Shown here: piece by piece, positions 16,072 to 24,851 of the stretch
Layout: each line of letters begins with the position of its first letter
Position numbering within the stretch: position 1 is the first letter of the stretch
DNA from: Actinomycetota bacterium
GTDB lineage: Bacteria > Actinomycetota > Acidimicrobiia > IMCC26256 > PALSA-610
Reading direction: 5' to 3'
Assembly (NCBI GenBank): GCA_005773635.1
Contig: SXHN01000031.1
Coordinates: 26,463-90,462, forward strand
DNA: 64,000 nucleotides
Notes under the pieces: model-generated
Told to the model about the DNA's origin: nothing
Seen by the model: only the letters and a program-made list of their open reading frames with translations
Database searches by the model: none
Made by a program: the position numbers and the translations under genes

Positions 16072-18084
16072 ATGACCTACGAACATCTGCTGAGCCCTGG
16101 GCGCATCGGCTCGATGGCGTTACGCAATCGCATCCTTATGGCTCCAATGGGCGAGGAACTCGCAGAACTCGACGGCACCGTCGGTGCGCAGCAGCTCGCC
16201 TACATCGAAGCACGAGCCGCGGGTGGTGCGGCGCTGGTAACACTCGGCTCGGTCGCGGTCGGATGGCCGCTCGGCACGGCGAATAAACGCCAAAACGGCA
16301 TCAACGCACCACAATTTGAAACCGGTATTCGCGCCCTTGCCGACGCCGCACATCGCCACGGCGCCAAGCTGTCACTCCAACTTTCGCACATGGGCAAAGT
16401 CGCCCGTAACGACATCATCGCCGGGCGACCAATGTGGGTACCCTCGAAACCCAAACCTTCTGGCTTCGATCCTCTCCTCATGATGATGACGTCTGAAGAA
16501 ATGCATGATTCGACGGCCGAGATGATGGCGCCAACCGCAAAAGCATCATTTCATGAAATGAACCAAGACGACATTGGCGAACTCGTCGAGTGGTTTGCAG
16601 GCTCGGTTGCTAATGCGAAGGCATGGGGTGTCGACGGCATCGAACTCCACGCGGGCCACGGGTACATCCTGGATGAGTTCCTGTCGTCGGCGAGCAACCG
16701 ACGCGACGACGAATACGGAGGCGATCTCAAGGGACGCGCGCGGCTGCTGCTCGATGTCATCGCCGGAATTCGCGCACGAGTGGGCAACGACTATCCCTTA
16801 TGGGCGCGTGTCAATGCCATCGAGTACTTCACCGAGAACGCCAATACCTTCGATGACGCGCTGGCACTAGCGCCGATGCTCGAATTTGCCGGTCTCGATG
16901 CGTTGCATGTTTCTGCATACGCCGATTCAAACGTCGCCATTGGATTCACCGAATCGCATACCACTCACGAGCCCGCGAAACTGGTCGCGTTCGCCACCGC
17001 GATCAAAGCCACGGTATCGATTCCGGTTATAGCCGTTGGGCGAATCGAACCCGACTACGGCAATGAACTCATCGGCGAAGGCGCCGTCGATTTCATCACG
17101 ATGGGCCGCAAGCTCCTCGCCGACCCCGACCTGCCAAACAAGCTGGCCTCGGCACAACCCGAAACGGTACGGCCATGCATGTATCACTACCGATGCATTG
17201 GCAACATCTTTACGCGCCAAGGCGTGCGCTGCGTATCGAATCCTCTGGTTGGGCGCGAAGCGGATCTACGAATGGACCCTGTTGAGGCTCCCCGGCGAAT
17301 CGCGATAATCGGAGGCGGGCCCGCCGGCCTAGAGACCGCGCGTATCTCCGCACTGAGAGGGCACCAGGTGACGTTGTTCGAAGCGAACAACTACCTCGGG
17401 GGGCGACTCGCCTTTGCCGCGGCGACCTACGAACCGAACGCGGACATGTTGCGTTGGCTGGTGCGACAAGCGGAGTTGCTTGGGGTAGACCTTCAATTGC
17501 GCGCAACGGTTTCGACAGGCGCGCTCGCAGCCTTGGGCTACGAAGTCATCGTCGACGCTCGCGGCGGAGTGTGGGGAAAGCCTGATGTGCCCGGCAACGA
17601 TCTCGCACACGTACGCGATCTCGCGACTCTCGAGGGTTGGTTCCTACGTGAAGAGCCGTTGAAAGCCGACACCGTCGTGGTCATTGGAGGTGGGCGCGCC
17701 GGGTGTGGCATCGCGAAGTTGGCCAACGACCGCGGCCATCGCGTCACAGTGCTCGAACCATCGGAAGTATTCGCACCGCAATTCGGCATGCCGGGGCGTT
17801 GGCGCAATGTGCACGAACTTATGGAATCGGGAGTGGCGTTACAACGCGGTGCTGTGCCTACGTCCATCACCAAGAACACGGTGCACTACACCGATGGCCG
17901 CGGTGATCAGTCGATCGCCGCCGACATCGTGATTGCCGTTTCGAAGGTTGAGCCACGTCCTGCACTCGAAGCCGCAATGCCGCAGGGCCGAGTGCCAGAA
18001 CTCCACCGAGTTGGCGATTCCGCCGGTGCGCGTTTTCTCGAAGGAGCACTTCTCGACGCCACCGAGCTGGCAATCAAATTGTAA
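16072..18084 (+). CDS. 2,4-dienoyl-CoA reductase-like NADH:flavin oxidoreductase
   Basis: A 670-aa protein of the DCR/trimethylamine dehydrogenase family. It has an OYE-type FMN TIM barrel (residues 1-360; HAGHGYILDEFLSSASNRRDDEYGG), an iron-sulfur segment (C369, C375, C387), then FAD and NAD(P) domains with GGGPAG (~412) and GGGRAG (~540). The family pattern C-x2-C-x2/3-C-x11/12-C appears here with His372 in place of the second Cys. The enzymes reduce unsaturated CoA esters or oxidise amines, and the substrate here is open. It ends 7 bp before the convergent amidohydrolase gene. Confidence 0.85.
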   Translation: MTYEHLLSPGRIGSMALRNRILMAPMGEELAELDGTVGAQQLAYIEARAAGGAALVTLGSVAVGWPLGTANKRQNGINAPQFETGIRALADAAHRHGAKLSLQLSHMGKVARNDIIAGRPMWVPSKPKPSGFDPLLMMMTSEEMHDSTAEMMAPTAKASFHEMNQDDIGELVEWFAGSVANAKAWGVDGIELHAGHGYILDEFLSSASNRRDDEYGGDLKGRARLLLDVIAGIRARVGNDYPLWARVNAIEYFTENANTFDDALALAPMLEFAGLDALHVSAYADSNVAIGFTESHTTHEPAKLVAFATAIKATVSIPVIAVGRIEPDYGNELIGEGAVDFITMGRKLLADPDLPNKLASAQPETVRPCMYHYRCIGNIFTRQGVRCVSNPLVGREADLRMDPVEAPRRIAIIGGGPAGLETARISALRGHQVTLFEANNYLGGRLAFAAATYEPNADMLRWLVRQAELLGVDLQLRATVSTGALAALGYEVIVDARGGVWGKPDVPGNDLAHVRDLATLEGWFLREEPLKADTVVVIGGGRAGCGIAKLANDRGHRVTVLEPSEVFAPQFGMPGRWRNVHELMESGVALQRGAVPTSITKNTVHYTDGRGDQSIAADIVIAVSKVEPRPALEAAMPQGRVPELHRVGDSAGARFLEGALLDATELAIKL

Positions 18085-18091
18085 TGAGTGC

Positions 18092-19576
18092 CTACGGACC
18101 GCCGTGCGCGCGGATATGGGCTTGCAGTTCGGCGAGCGATCGCGGACCGATCGGAATCGAAGGCGGGAGCGACCGCCGAGCCGCTTCGATGTCCGCTGTC
18201 GACTTGCGACAAACGGGCATTGGTTCCACACCATAGACAGCCGCGGAATTCAATCCAAAGATCTGGCGCTTACCGGCAGCGGTGAGTTCGGGATACCCGA
18301 ATTCCTCGCGTGCGCTTTCGGTAATTTCGAACGCTCGGAACGCTTCGATCTGGTCTTGTGGAGTTCCGTACCAAATTGAATCTGTGCCCCAACACACGCG
18401 TTGCGGGCCGAGTTGTTTCAACAGTTTCCCAATTACATGCCCGGCTTCATCGGGGTCTTGCATCACCGCTCGCCACGTGGAACCGATTTCTGCATAGACG
18501 TTGCCGGTCGGACCGATGTCATTGGCTTGCAACGTCGCGATAAACCGATCAATCCCGTTGACATCTGTGCCGACGCGCAGCGGCCCTTCACTGTGGCCAC
18601 TCTCATACCCCGAGTGATAGACGATGAATTTGATCTCGGGATACGCGCGTGCTGCTGGACCGATATCAATAGGCGAAGCATATTGACCTGACCCCGAGCC
18701 AAGACCACCAAAGCCTTTGTGCACACAGACGACCCGAGGGCCAATCTCCATGACGGCGTCCAGGAACGCGGTGCCGCACTGCACTCCAGCCGGATCATGA
18801 TCGTCAAAAAACCAACCGCGATCAGCAGGAACATGGGTGTACGTCTTCCATGCCGCGATGTCGTGTTGGGCAACTAGTGCACGCATACCGTCGATCGTCG
18901 CGGCGACATCGCCAACGTTGGGGCTGGCTTGACCGTGCACGAGGATACGGCCGTCTCCGCACACCTTTTCAGCCGCACGTTTGGCCGCCAGCATCACTTC
19001 GAGTGACAACGGATTGGGTTCGATCACAATCGGGATCGCCGAGATAATCGCAATCGATGTGTCGGAGCGGCCGAAAATTTCTTCGAGCCAATGATCGGTG
19101 CGAAAACAGTCGAAAGCGTCGGCTTCGCCACATTGCGAATACGGAAATCCCCGGGCAAACGAAGAAATGGCCTGGCCGAGGGGCCCTTCGGCAGTCTCCA
19201 AAAGGTGCGTTTGGACATCGAAGATGAACTCGTCTCCCGTCAGCAGATCTCCCGCGACCGTCGACGATGTCGTGGCGTCGCGCGGCACGCTGAACGTGCC
19301 GGCGGTAGTACCCGATGTCGACGATCCCAGCCGGCTTGCCTTTTGTTCGCTCGAACACGCCGCGAGCATTGCCAACATCGTGGCCGAACCGGATAACCCT
19401 TTGAGAAATACCCGCCGATCCACATTGTGGCGACGGCTCTCGTGCTCAATGTGCGCAAGGGTGCGTTTCCACGTCTCGTGCACCACGGCCGAAGGTGGCG
19501 GCGCCAAAAACTCCGCGTTGCTGACGGCGTCAAGCTTGATCGGAAACGGAATCCGGTCAGGCTCGTCGGGCAACAC
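18092..19576 (-). CDS. Tat-exported amidohydrolase, probable lipoprotein
   Basis: A 494-aa amidohydrolase_2-like protein. A hydrophilic leader of about 53 residues precedes a twin-arginine motif (R54-R55-V-F-L-K-G) and a hydrophobic stretch ending in L-A-A-C74, a lipobox. It is therefore probably folded in the cytoplasm, exported by Tat and lipidated. The body carries VQTHLL (a T-H variant of the first metal motif), VYHSGYESG and WGTDSIWYG with the catalytic Asp. The gene starts 5 nt after the pup stop, so it is probably cotranscribed with the pupylation genes. This is where prcBA is often found in other actinobacteria. The function is unknown. Confidence 0.75.
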   Translation of the reverse strand: MLPDEPDRIPFPIKLDAVSNAEFLAPPPSAVVHETWKRTLAHIEHESRRHNVDRRVFLKGLSGSATMLAMLAACSSEQKASRLGSSTSGTTAGTFSVPRDATTSSTVAGDLLTGDEFIFDVQTHLLETAEGPLGQAISSFARGFPYSQCGEADAFDCFRTDHWLEEIFGRSDTSIAIISAIPIVIEPNPLSLEVMLAAKRAAEKVCGDGRILVHGQASPNVGDVAATIDGMRALVAQHDIAAWKTYTHVPADRGWFFDDHDPAGVQCGTAFLDAVMEIGPRVVCVHKGFGGLGSGSGQYASPIDIGPAARAYPEIKFIVYHSGYESGHSEGPLRVGTDVNGIDRFIATLQANDIGPTGNVYAEIGSTWRAVMQDPDEAGHVIGKLLKQLGPQRVCWGTDSIWYGTPQDQIEAFRAFEITESAREEFGYPELTAAGKRQIFGLNSAAVYGVEPMPVCRKSTADIEAARRSLPPSIPIGPRSLAELQAHIRAHGGP

Positions 19577-19581
19577 GAGTG

Positions 19582-19776
19582 CTACTCGCCGCCCTTTTGC
19601 ACGTAGCTGCGCACAAACTCTTCTGCATTGGTTTCAAGCACCGAGTCAATCTCGTCGAGCAAATCGTCGAGTTCCTCTTTGATCTTTTCGCCCTGCTTTG
19701 CTGGCGCCGAAACTTCTTCGACGGTCTCTTCACGCTCTCTCGGAGCAGGTTTCTGCTTGCGTTCACGTTCGGGCAT
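19582..19776 (-). CDS. pup: prokaryotic ubiquitin-like protein Pup
   Basis: A 64-aa Pup. The N-half is charged and disordered (MPERERKQK), the C-half is helical ([31 protein letters not shown]), and the extreme C-terminus is K-G-G-E. Pup is ligated through its C-terminal Glu to lysines of target proteins by PafA and threaded by ARC/Mpa. Because the gene already encodes Glu instead of Gln, deamidation by Dop is not needed. The start at 19776 has a strong GGAGG site and gives the family's usual length, so the track's 15-residue Arg-rich extension is rejected. Confidence 0.95.
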   Translation of the reverse strand: MPERERKQKPAPREREETVEEVSAPAKQGEKIKEELDDLLDEIDSVLETNAEEFVRSYVQKGGE

Positions 19777-19827
19777 CGCTGACCTCCTCCGTCGTCGATA
19801 GTCCTTCGTTCCTATCGGCATGCCACC

Positions 19828-21315
19828 TTAGGATGACAGTTGTTCTACCAGTTGTCGGGGGGTCGAACAGTCACGAAATAGTGCCTCGGTGTGAATTTTT
19901 GTGCCCCGTAATGGCTCCATCATCGGAATCCGTCGCAACGGGTCGGAACCAGTGTCGAGGATCACGCTGTCCCAGTTCGCCGCAACCACGGAATCGGGCC
20001 ACTTCTCCAACAGTTTTCCCCGGAAATATGCCCTGGTGGTCGGGGGTGGCTCCACCATGGCCACCACGACCTCGTCCTCGTCGAGAAGCCGCTCAATCTT
20101 GCCCGCACGGACCAACTTCTCGTAGATCGACTTGTCGGGCCGCACGTCGTGATATTGGATGTCGAGGAGTGCAAGCTTGGCATCCGACCACTCCAGACCA
20201 TCGCGCTCGACGTAGTTGCGTAGCAACTGATATTTCGTCACCCAGTCGAGCACACCGTCAAGTTGCCTCGGGTCTGATTCCAATGCTGTCAGCACTCGTT
20301 CCCATTGGGTCAGCACGAGTTCGCCAACCGCCTCACCGCCAGACGCATCGTGGCCACGCTCGTCGGCATACTTTCGTGCCAAGCGAAAGTATTCCCATTG
20401 CAGTTCGAGCGCGGTCGCCGAGGTGCCGTCGGCCAGCCCGAGCACCGTCCGTAAGGTCGGGTCGTGCGACACCGATCGCATCGCAGGCACTGGTCCAGTC
20501 AAGACGAATTCACGATCGAAGAAATCGTCTTCGATCATGTTGAGAACAATCGCGGTCGTGCCAACTTTCAAGAAGGTGCTTACCTCACACAAGTTTGCAT
20601 CGCCGACGATCACATGGAGCCGACGATATTTCTGAGGGTCGGCATGAGGTTCGTCGCGAGTGTTAATGATCGGTCGCTTCAATGTGGTTTCGAGCCCAAC
20701 TTCTTCTTCGAAGAAATCGGCGCGTTGCGAAATCTGGAAATCACAACGTTGGGCGCCATTCTCTGAACCGACTTTGCCCGCACCGCAAAAGATTTGACGG
20801 GTCACAAAAAACGGAGTCATATGCCGGACCAAGGAGCCAAACGGCGTGGCCCGGTCCACGAGGTAGTTCTCATGGCATCCGTAACTATTGCCTTTGCCAT
20901 CACTGTTATTTTTGTAGGTGACAACTTCTTGGCCCTGTGGAATCAAATTGCGCGCGGCCGCCATTGAACGGGCCAAGATGCGCTCACCCGCTTTGTCGTA
21001 CATCGTGCATTGCAAGGCATCAGAACACTCCGGGGCTGAATACTCAGGATGGGCATGATCCACGTAATACCGAGCACCGTTTGTGAGTACTGCGTTCACG
21101 AGGTGGGTTTCAATATCCGGCGGCTGCGCGCCTTCGCGAGCGAATCCTCGGGCGTCATGACCAGGATGCTCGTCGTCGAAATCCCATCCCACTTTGCGGC
21201 GGTCGACAAATGCATTGATCAGCACGCTCGACGCGAGCACAGGATTGGGGTCGGGGGCACCACGCAGCACCACCCCGTACTCGGTTTCAACACCAATAAT
21301 CTTGGGAAGAGCCAC
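19828..21315 (-). CDS. dop: depupylase/Pup deamidase Dop
   Basis: A 495-aa member of the Dop/PafA carboxylate-amine ligase-like family. The start (MALPKIIGVETEYGVV) carries the first Mg/ATP-binding glutamates. HPEYSAPE, TYKNNSDGKGNSYGCHENYLV and CGAGKVG are family motifs. The segment before HPEYS (GFAREGAQPPDIE) fits the Dop-specific loop, which PafA lacks, so Dop is preferred over PafA. Since Pup here ends in Glu, the main job should be removing Pup from substrates. The gene sits 51 bp upstream of pup. No pafA was found in the window. Confidence 0.92.
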   Translation of the reverse strand: MALPKIIGVETEYGVVLRGAPDPNPVLASSVLINAFVDRRKVGWDFDDEHPGHDARGFAREGAQPPDIETHLVNAVLTNGARYYVDHAHPEYSAPECSDALQCTMYDKAGERILARSMAAARNLIPQGQEVVTYKNNSDGKGNSYGCHENYLVDRATPFGSLVRHMTPFFVTRQIFCGAGKVGSENGAQRCDFQISQRADFFEEEVGLETTLKRPIINTRDEPHADPQKYRRLHVIVGDANLCEVSTFLKVGTTAIVLNMIEDDFFDREFVLTGPVPAMRSVSHDPTLRTVLGLADGTSATALELQWEYFRLARKYADERGHDASGGEAVGELVLTQWERVLTALESDPRQLDGVLDWVTKYQLLRNYVERDGLEWSDAKLALLDIQYHDVRPDKSIYEKLVRAGKIERLLDEDEVVVAMVEPPPTTRAYFRGKLLEKWPDSVVAANWDSVILDTGSDPLRRIPMMEPLRGTKIHTEALFRDCSTPRQLVEQLSS

Positions 21316-21374
21316 GTACCGAGATTACGTGGCCAAGACAAGGTTCGCGGCGACCCTCAACCCCCGTTGTTGAA

Positions 21375-22517
21375 CTAGCGCCGTAAACGACCAAAGCTGG
21401 ACCTCACGCTGCGACGCGCTGCTTGCAGAGACCGTTTCACAGCATTCACGACGGGCCGCACAAAACCGCGCGCGCTGCGAACCCCCGAGTTGCACGCGCG
21501 GGCACACGCCGTAGCTGTCGGTTTGACATGGCGCACCCACACGGCGCGAATGAACCGCGCGACACGAACGAGCACGAACGCAGTCAACCGGAAAGGAAAC
21601 GAGACAATTTTCCAAACCCAGCGCGCTATCCAGCGAGCGGTTGGCGCAATCGCCCGCCACCCGGCAGCCACGGCTGAACCAATTGCGCCAACAACTTTGG
21701 CAATGCGCCGGACGATGGCCATCAAAACGCGAACAGGCACGCGCATCAACCGTTGGATACCGCGAGCTAGACCGAGCACAGCACGCGCAACCCAGCTACC
21801 GAGCCCCTTGAGGATTGCCCACGTTGCCCGACCGATCGCACTCAGCGCGCGCCATAGCGCATTCAGCGCGCTACTAAGGAGACGAATGGGCACGCTGATG
21901 AGCCCAAGCGCGAGCATCCAGCACCAGTGCAGGAGTCGGCCTGCCGATCGCAACAGCGCAATCAACGTTCGATAGCAAATCCGCAGCGCGTTGGCACAAA
22001 GTCGCAGTGGTAACAACATCAGGTTCGCGAGTGTGTGCAACAGTCGCGCCAGCATCCGAAATGGCCAGCTCGTTAGGCGCAGCAACCACCGGACCGGAGC
22101 GGTCAACCAGCACACGATTGCGCCAATCGTGCGCCAAAAAAACAGCGCCAACCATATGAACGGTGCGACAACGAGATACAGCAACTTCACAAGGAGCCCG
22201 CCCAACCGGCGCAACGCCAACCATAACCACCGAAACGGAAGGACGACAATTGAGCAAAGCCAGGACAACACTCGCGCGCACCATCTCACAAGCACAATGG
22301 CGCATCGGCCGATCCACCGAAACGGAATCGTGATCCAAGAGATCAGCGCGCTAGCGACACCGCCGATGAAACTCGCCCCGGCAAGGACACCCCGACATAT
22401 GGCTTTGACCGCCAACCAGATCAGATAGAACGGCAACAGCAGCACCGTCAGCCCGCGATGCAGAGCCCGACTCAGCGCTGAACGGGGCACCTCATCGGTT
22501 TGCGGATAGTCCCCCAT
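21375..22517 (-). CDS. acid-free, Arg/Trp/Leu-rich repetitive membrane-associated protein of unknown function
   Basis: I do not recognise this 380-aa protein. After the first ten residues it contains no Asp or Glu at all, against about 50 Arg, 7 Lys and 22 Trp, so its charge is extremely positive. Hydrophobic stretches of 12-20 residues alternate with single Arg or Arg pairs. A short motif of the form [hydrophobic]-P-[FVLI]-R-[WL] recurs about eleven times (LPFRWLW, APVRWLL, WPFRMLA, FPFRLTA). The last 60 residues are hydrophilic and Arg/Ser-rich. This suggests many short amphipathic or membrane segments. It lies between arc and dop with 24 and 59 bp gaps, so it is probably cotranscribed. ATG 22517 is preferred to TTG 22520. 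Confidence 0.7.
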   Translation of the reverse strand: MGDYPQTDEVPRSALSRALHRGLTVLLLPFYLIWLAVKAICRGVLAGASFIGGVASALISWITIPFRWIGRCAIVLVRWCARVLSWLCSIVVLPFRWLWLALRRLGGLLVKLLYLVVAPFIWLALFFWRTIGAIVCWLTAPVRWLLRLTSWPFRMLARLLHTLANLMLLPLRLCANALRICYRTLIALLRSAGRLLHWCWMLALGLISVPIRLLSSALNALWRALSAIGRATWAILKGLGSWVARAVLGLARGIQRLMRVPVRVLMAIVRRIAKVVGAIGSAVAAGWRAIAPTARWIARWVWKIVSFPFRLTAFVLVRVARFIRAVWVRHVKPTATACARACNSGVRSARGFVRPVVNAVKRSLQAARRSVRSSFGRLRR

Positions 22518-22544
22518 CAACGCACGGTACTACCCAATCTCAAA

Positions 22545-24296
22545 CTAGAGGTACTGACCGGTTGTGACTTTTTCAATTTGTCGACCGCCGCGCTGCTCAT
22601 CGTCTTTGGCAATGATCGTGCGCACGTAGACGATGCGTTCGCCTTTCTTGCCAGAGATTTTCGCCCAGTCGTCGGGGTTGGTCGTGTTGGGCAGATCTTC
22701 GTGCTCGCGAAATTCCTGTTTGATCGAATCCAAAAGATCTTGCGTGGAGATGCCGGCCGAACCGCCCGCGATCGATCGTTTGATCGACAATTTCTTGGCT
22801 CTCCGAACAATGTTTTCGATCATGGCACCCGAAGAAAAATCTTTGAAGAACAAGATCTCTTTATCGCCATTTTGGTAGGTGACTTCCAAGAACTTGTTGT
22901 CATCGCCGGTCTCGTACATGGCTTCGACTGCATCGCCAATCATCGCGACGACAGCTTTGTCCGCATTTCCACGCGCTTTTTTTAGCTCGTCATCTGCGAT
23001 CGGAAGGTGCGGCTGCAAGTACTGACGGAAGATCTGTTTCGCGGAGTCTGCATCAGGGCGTTCGATCTTGATTTTTACGTCGAGGCGGCCCGGTCGCAGA
23101 ATTGCGGGGTCAATGAGGTCTTCGCGGTTGGACGCACCAATGACAATGACGTTTCGCAGCGCTTCGACCCCGTCAATTTCTGCCAAAAGCTGGGGCACGA
23201 TTGTGGACTCGATGTCTGACGAGATGCCTGTTCCACGGGTGCGAAACAGCGAATCCATCTCGTCGAAGAACACAATGACCGGATGACCCTCCTCGCTCTT
23301 TTCGCGCGCACGTTCGAAAATGAGTCGAATTTGGCGCTCCGTTTCACCCACGTACTTGTTGAGCAGTTCAGGGCCTTTGACGTTGATGAAATAGCTTCGG
23401 GCCTTCGTGTTACCCGTCTTTTCGGCGACCCGCTTGGCAAGCGAATTCGCAACTGCTTTCGCGATCAACGTCTTGCCGCAACCTGGCGGCCCGTATAGCA
23501 AGATGCCTTTGGGCGGTTGTAGTTCATGGTCGTGAAACAATTCTCCGTACAAGTACGGAAGTTCGATTGCGTCCTTGATCATTTCAATTTGATCGTCGAG
23601 GCCACCAACATCGTCGTAGCTGACATCGGGCACTTCTTCAAGCACCAGTTCTTCAACTTCGGGCCGCGGTACTTTTTCCACTAACAACCCAGAACGGGCA
23701 TCCATCAAGAGATGATCTCCTGGACGGATATATACGCCCTTCAAGGAGTCGGCAAGTTCGGCGACGCGTTCTTCGTCGGCGCGGCCGGTAACCAGCGCAC
23801 GCTCACCATCTTCAAGCGTCTCTTTATACGTGACAACTTCACCGTGGCGCTCCCCACTGCGCACCAGCACAACGCTTAAGGACTCGTTGAGCACAACCTC
23901 GTCGCCGCGTTGCAAAGCATCAGTATCGATTTCTGGGTGCAGGGATACCCGCATTTTGCGACCTGCCGAAAACACATCAACGGTACCGTCGTCGTTGACG
24001 CCGAGGTATGTGCCGTAGGCATTGGGCGGCATCGTGAGTTTGTCGACCTCTTCACGCAAGGCCGCAATGTGGTCGCGGGCCTCTCGTAGCGTGGCTGACA
24101 GCTTTTCGTTTTGTGACATGGCCTGCTGAAGTTGGCCCTTAGTTTCGAGCAGTCGCTCTTCGAGGGTGCGCACCCGCTTTGGGGCGTCTTGGAGTCGACG
24201 GCGCAGCACCAACACTTCTTCTTCCAGGGCGGCGATCTCAGCGAGATCCTCCGCGGTGATTCCACCATCGGTATTGGTGCTGTCTTGCTGCGACAT
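22545..24296 (-). CDS. arc: proteasome-associated AAA+ ATPase ARC/Mpa
   Basis: A 583-aa hexameric ATPase that recognises pupylated proteins, unfolds them and feeds them to the 20S core. A coiled coil (residues ~15-88) binds Pup. It is followed by tandem OB domains (~95-215) and an AAA+ domain with Walker A G269-PPGCGKT, Walker B FFDEMDS (D345-E346) and RPGRLD. The C-terminus is G-Q-Y-L, with the penultimate Tyr that docks into the 20S alpha-ring. This implies that a 20S proteasome exists elsewhere in the genome. A strong AGGAGGT site precedes the start. The 223 bp upstream, shared with the divergent ferredoxin gene, hold no clear promoter. Confidence 0.95.
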   Translation of the reverse strand: MSQQDSTNTDGGITAEDLAEIAALEEEVLVLRRRLQDAPKRVRTLEERLLETKGQLQQAMSQNEKLSATLREARDHIAALREEVDKLTMPPNAYGTYLGVNDDGTVDVFSAGRKMRVSLHPEIDTDALQRGDEVVLNESLSVVLVRSGERHGEVVTYKETLEDGERALVTGRADEERVAELADSLKGVYIRPGDHLLMDARSGLLVEKVPRPEVEELVLEEVPDVSYDDVGGLDDQIEMIKDAIELPYLYGELFHDHELQPPKGILLYGPPGCGKTLIAKAVANSLAKRVAEKTGNTKARSYFINVKGPELLNKYVGETERQIRLIFERAREKSEEGHPVIVFFDEMDSLFRTRGTGISSDIESTIVPQLLAEIDGVEALRNVIVIGASNREDLIDPAILRPGRLDVKIKIERPDADSAKQIFRQYLQPHLPIADDELKKARGNADKAVVAMIGDAVEAMYETGDDNKFLEVTYQNGDKEILFFKDFSSGAMIENIVRRAKKLSIKRSIAGGSAGISTQDLLDSIKQEFREHEDLPNTTNPDDWAKISGKKGERIVYVRTIIAKDDEQRGGRQIEKVTTGQYL

Positions 24297-24519
24297 ACCT
24301 ACCTCCTGTCAGTTTTTCGGACCCTATCTCCGGTTCAGTTGCAACTCGTGGCATCCGATACGTTGCACGTAGGTCCGTGAGATTCCCCGTATCTCGGGTA
24401 GCTTCACGGCACTGCGAGACAGATGTCCTGGGTGCTGATCGGCCATTTGGTCGGCTTCTTTGGACTTCTGAGATTCCACCCGAAGAATTCCACGATTGAG
24501 CTAAAGCGAGGATCCCAGC

Positions 24520-24756
24520 ATGAAGGTCTGGATCGATCAGGATCTGTGCACCGGCGACGGACTGTGCGAAGAAATTGCACCCGACGTATTCGCCCTTCTC
24601 GACGACGGCCTCGCCTACGTCAAAGAAGGCGCCAAGGTGTTCGATAAGCCGGGCGGAGCTGAAGGGCTCGCCAACATTCCCGAGGGCCAACTCGATGCGG
24701 TGATCGAATCCGCTGAAGAATGCCCAGGCGAGTGCATTTTTATCGAAGCTGAATAG
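24520..24756 (+). CDS. single-cluster ferredoxin (3Fe-4S / 4Fe-4S type)
   Basis: A 78-aa acidic ferredoxin. The cluster motif is C10-x2-D13-x2-C16, then C68-P, with an additional C72. One cluster therefore has three Cys and an Asp at the fourth position. Actinobacterial proteins of this size commonly serve cytochromes P450, and no P450 is in the window. The start is preceded by GCGAGGAT. It is divergent from arc, and a strong hairpin follows downstream. Confidence 0.88.
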   Translation: MKVWIDQDLCTGDGLCEEIAPDVFALLDDGLAYVKEGAKVFDKPGGAEGLANIPEGQLDAVIESAEECPGECIFIEAE

Positions 24757-24800
24757 CACTTCGGTCAACGCCGGACGTACGCGGCGATAACAAATTCTTA

Positions 24801-24827
24801 GAGAGGGCACCCAATGGGTGCCCTCTC
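24801..24827. terminator. strong bidirectional hairpin terminator
   Basis: A perfect 12-bp stem, GAGAGGGCACCC / GGGTGCCCTCTC, with a 3-nt loop lies between the convergent ferredoxin and MarP-like genes. On the minus strand it is followed by a T-rich run (TAAGAATTTGTT). It should therefore end the long minus-strand operon and probably the ferredoxin transcript too. Confidence 0.85.
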
Positions 24828-24851
24828 CTTGCAACTACAGCTACACGAGCC

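Noticed and set aside
19828-21315. Identification of this gene as pafA
   Set aside because: The LPKIIGVETEYGV start and the extra loop before HPEYS fit Dop better than PafA.
21991-22428. Plus-strand ORFs of 145-161 aa opposite the acid-free protein, considered as the real genes
   Set aside because: They are Asn/Arg/His-rich fragments with no pattern, whereas the minus frame is open for the whole interval and has regular hydrophobic periodicity and motif recurrence.
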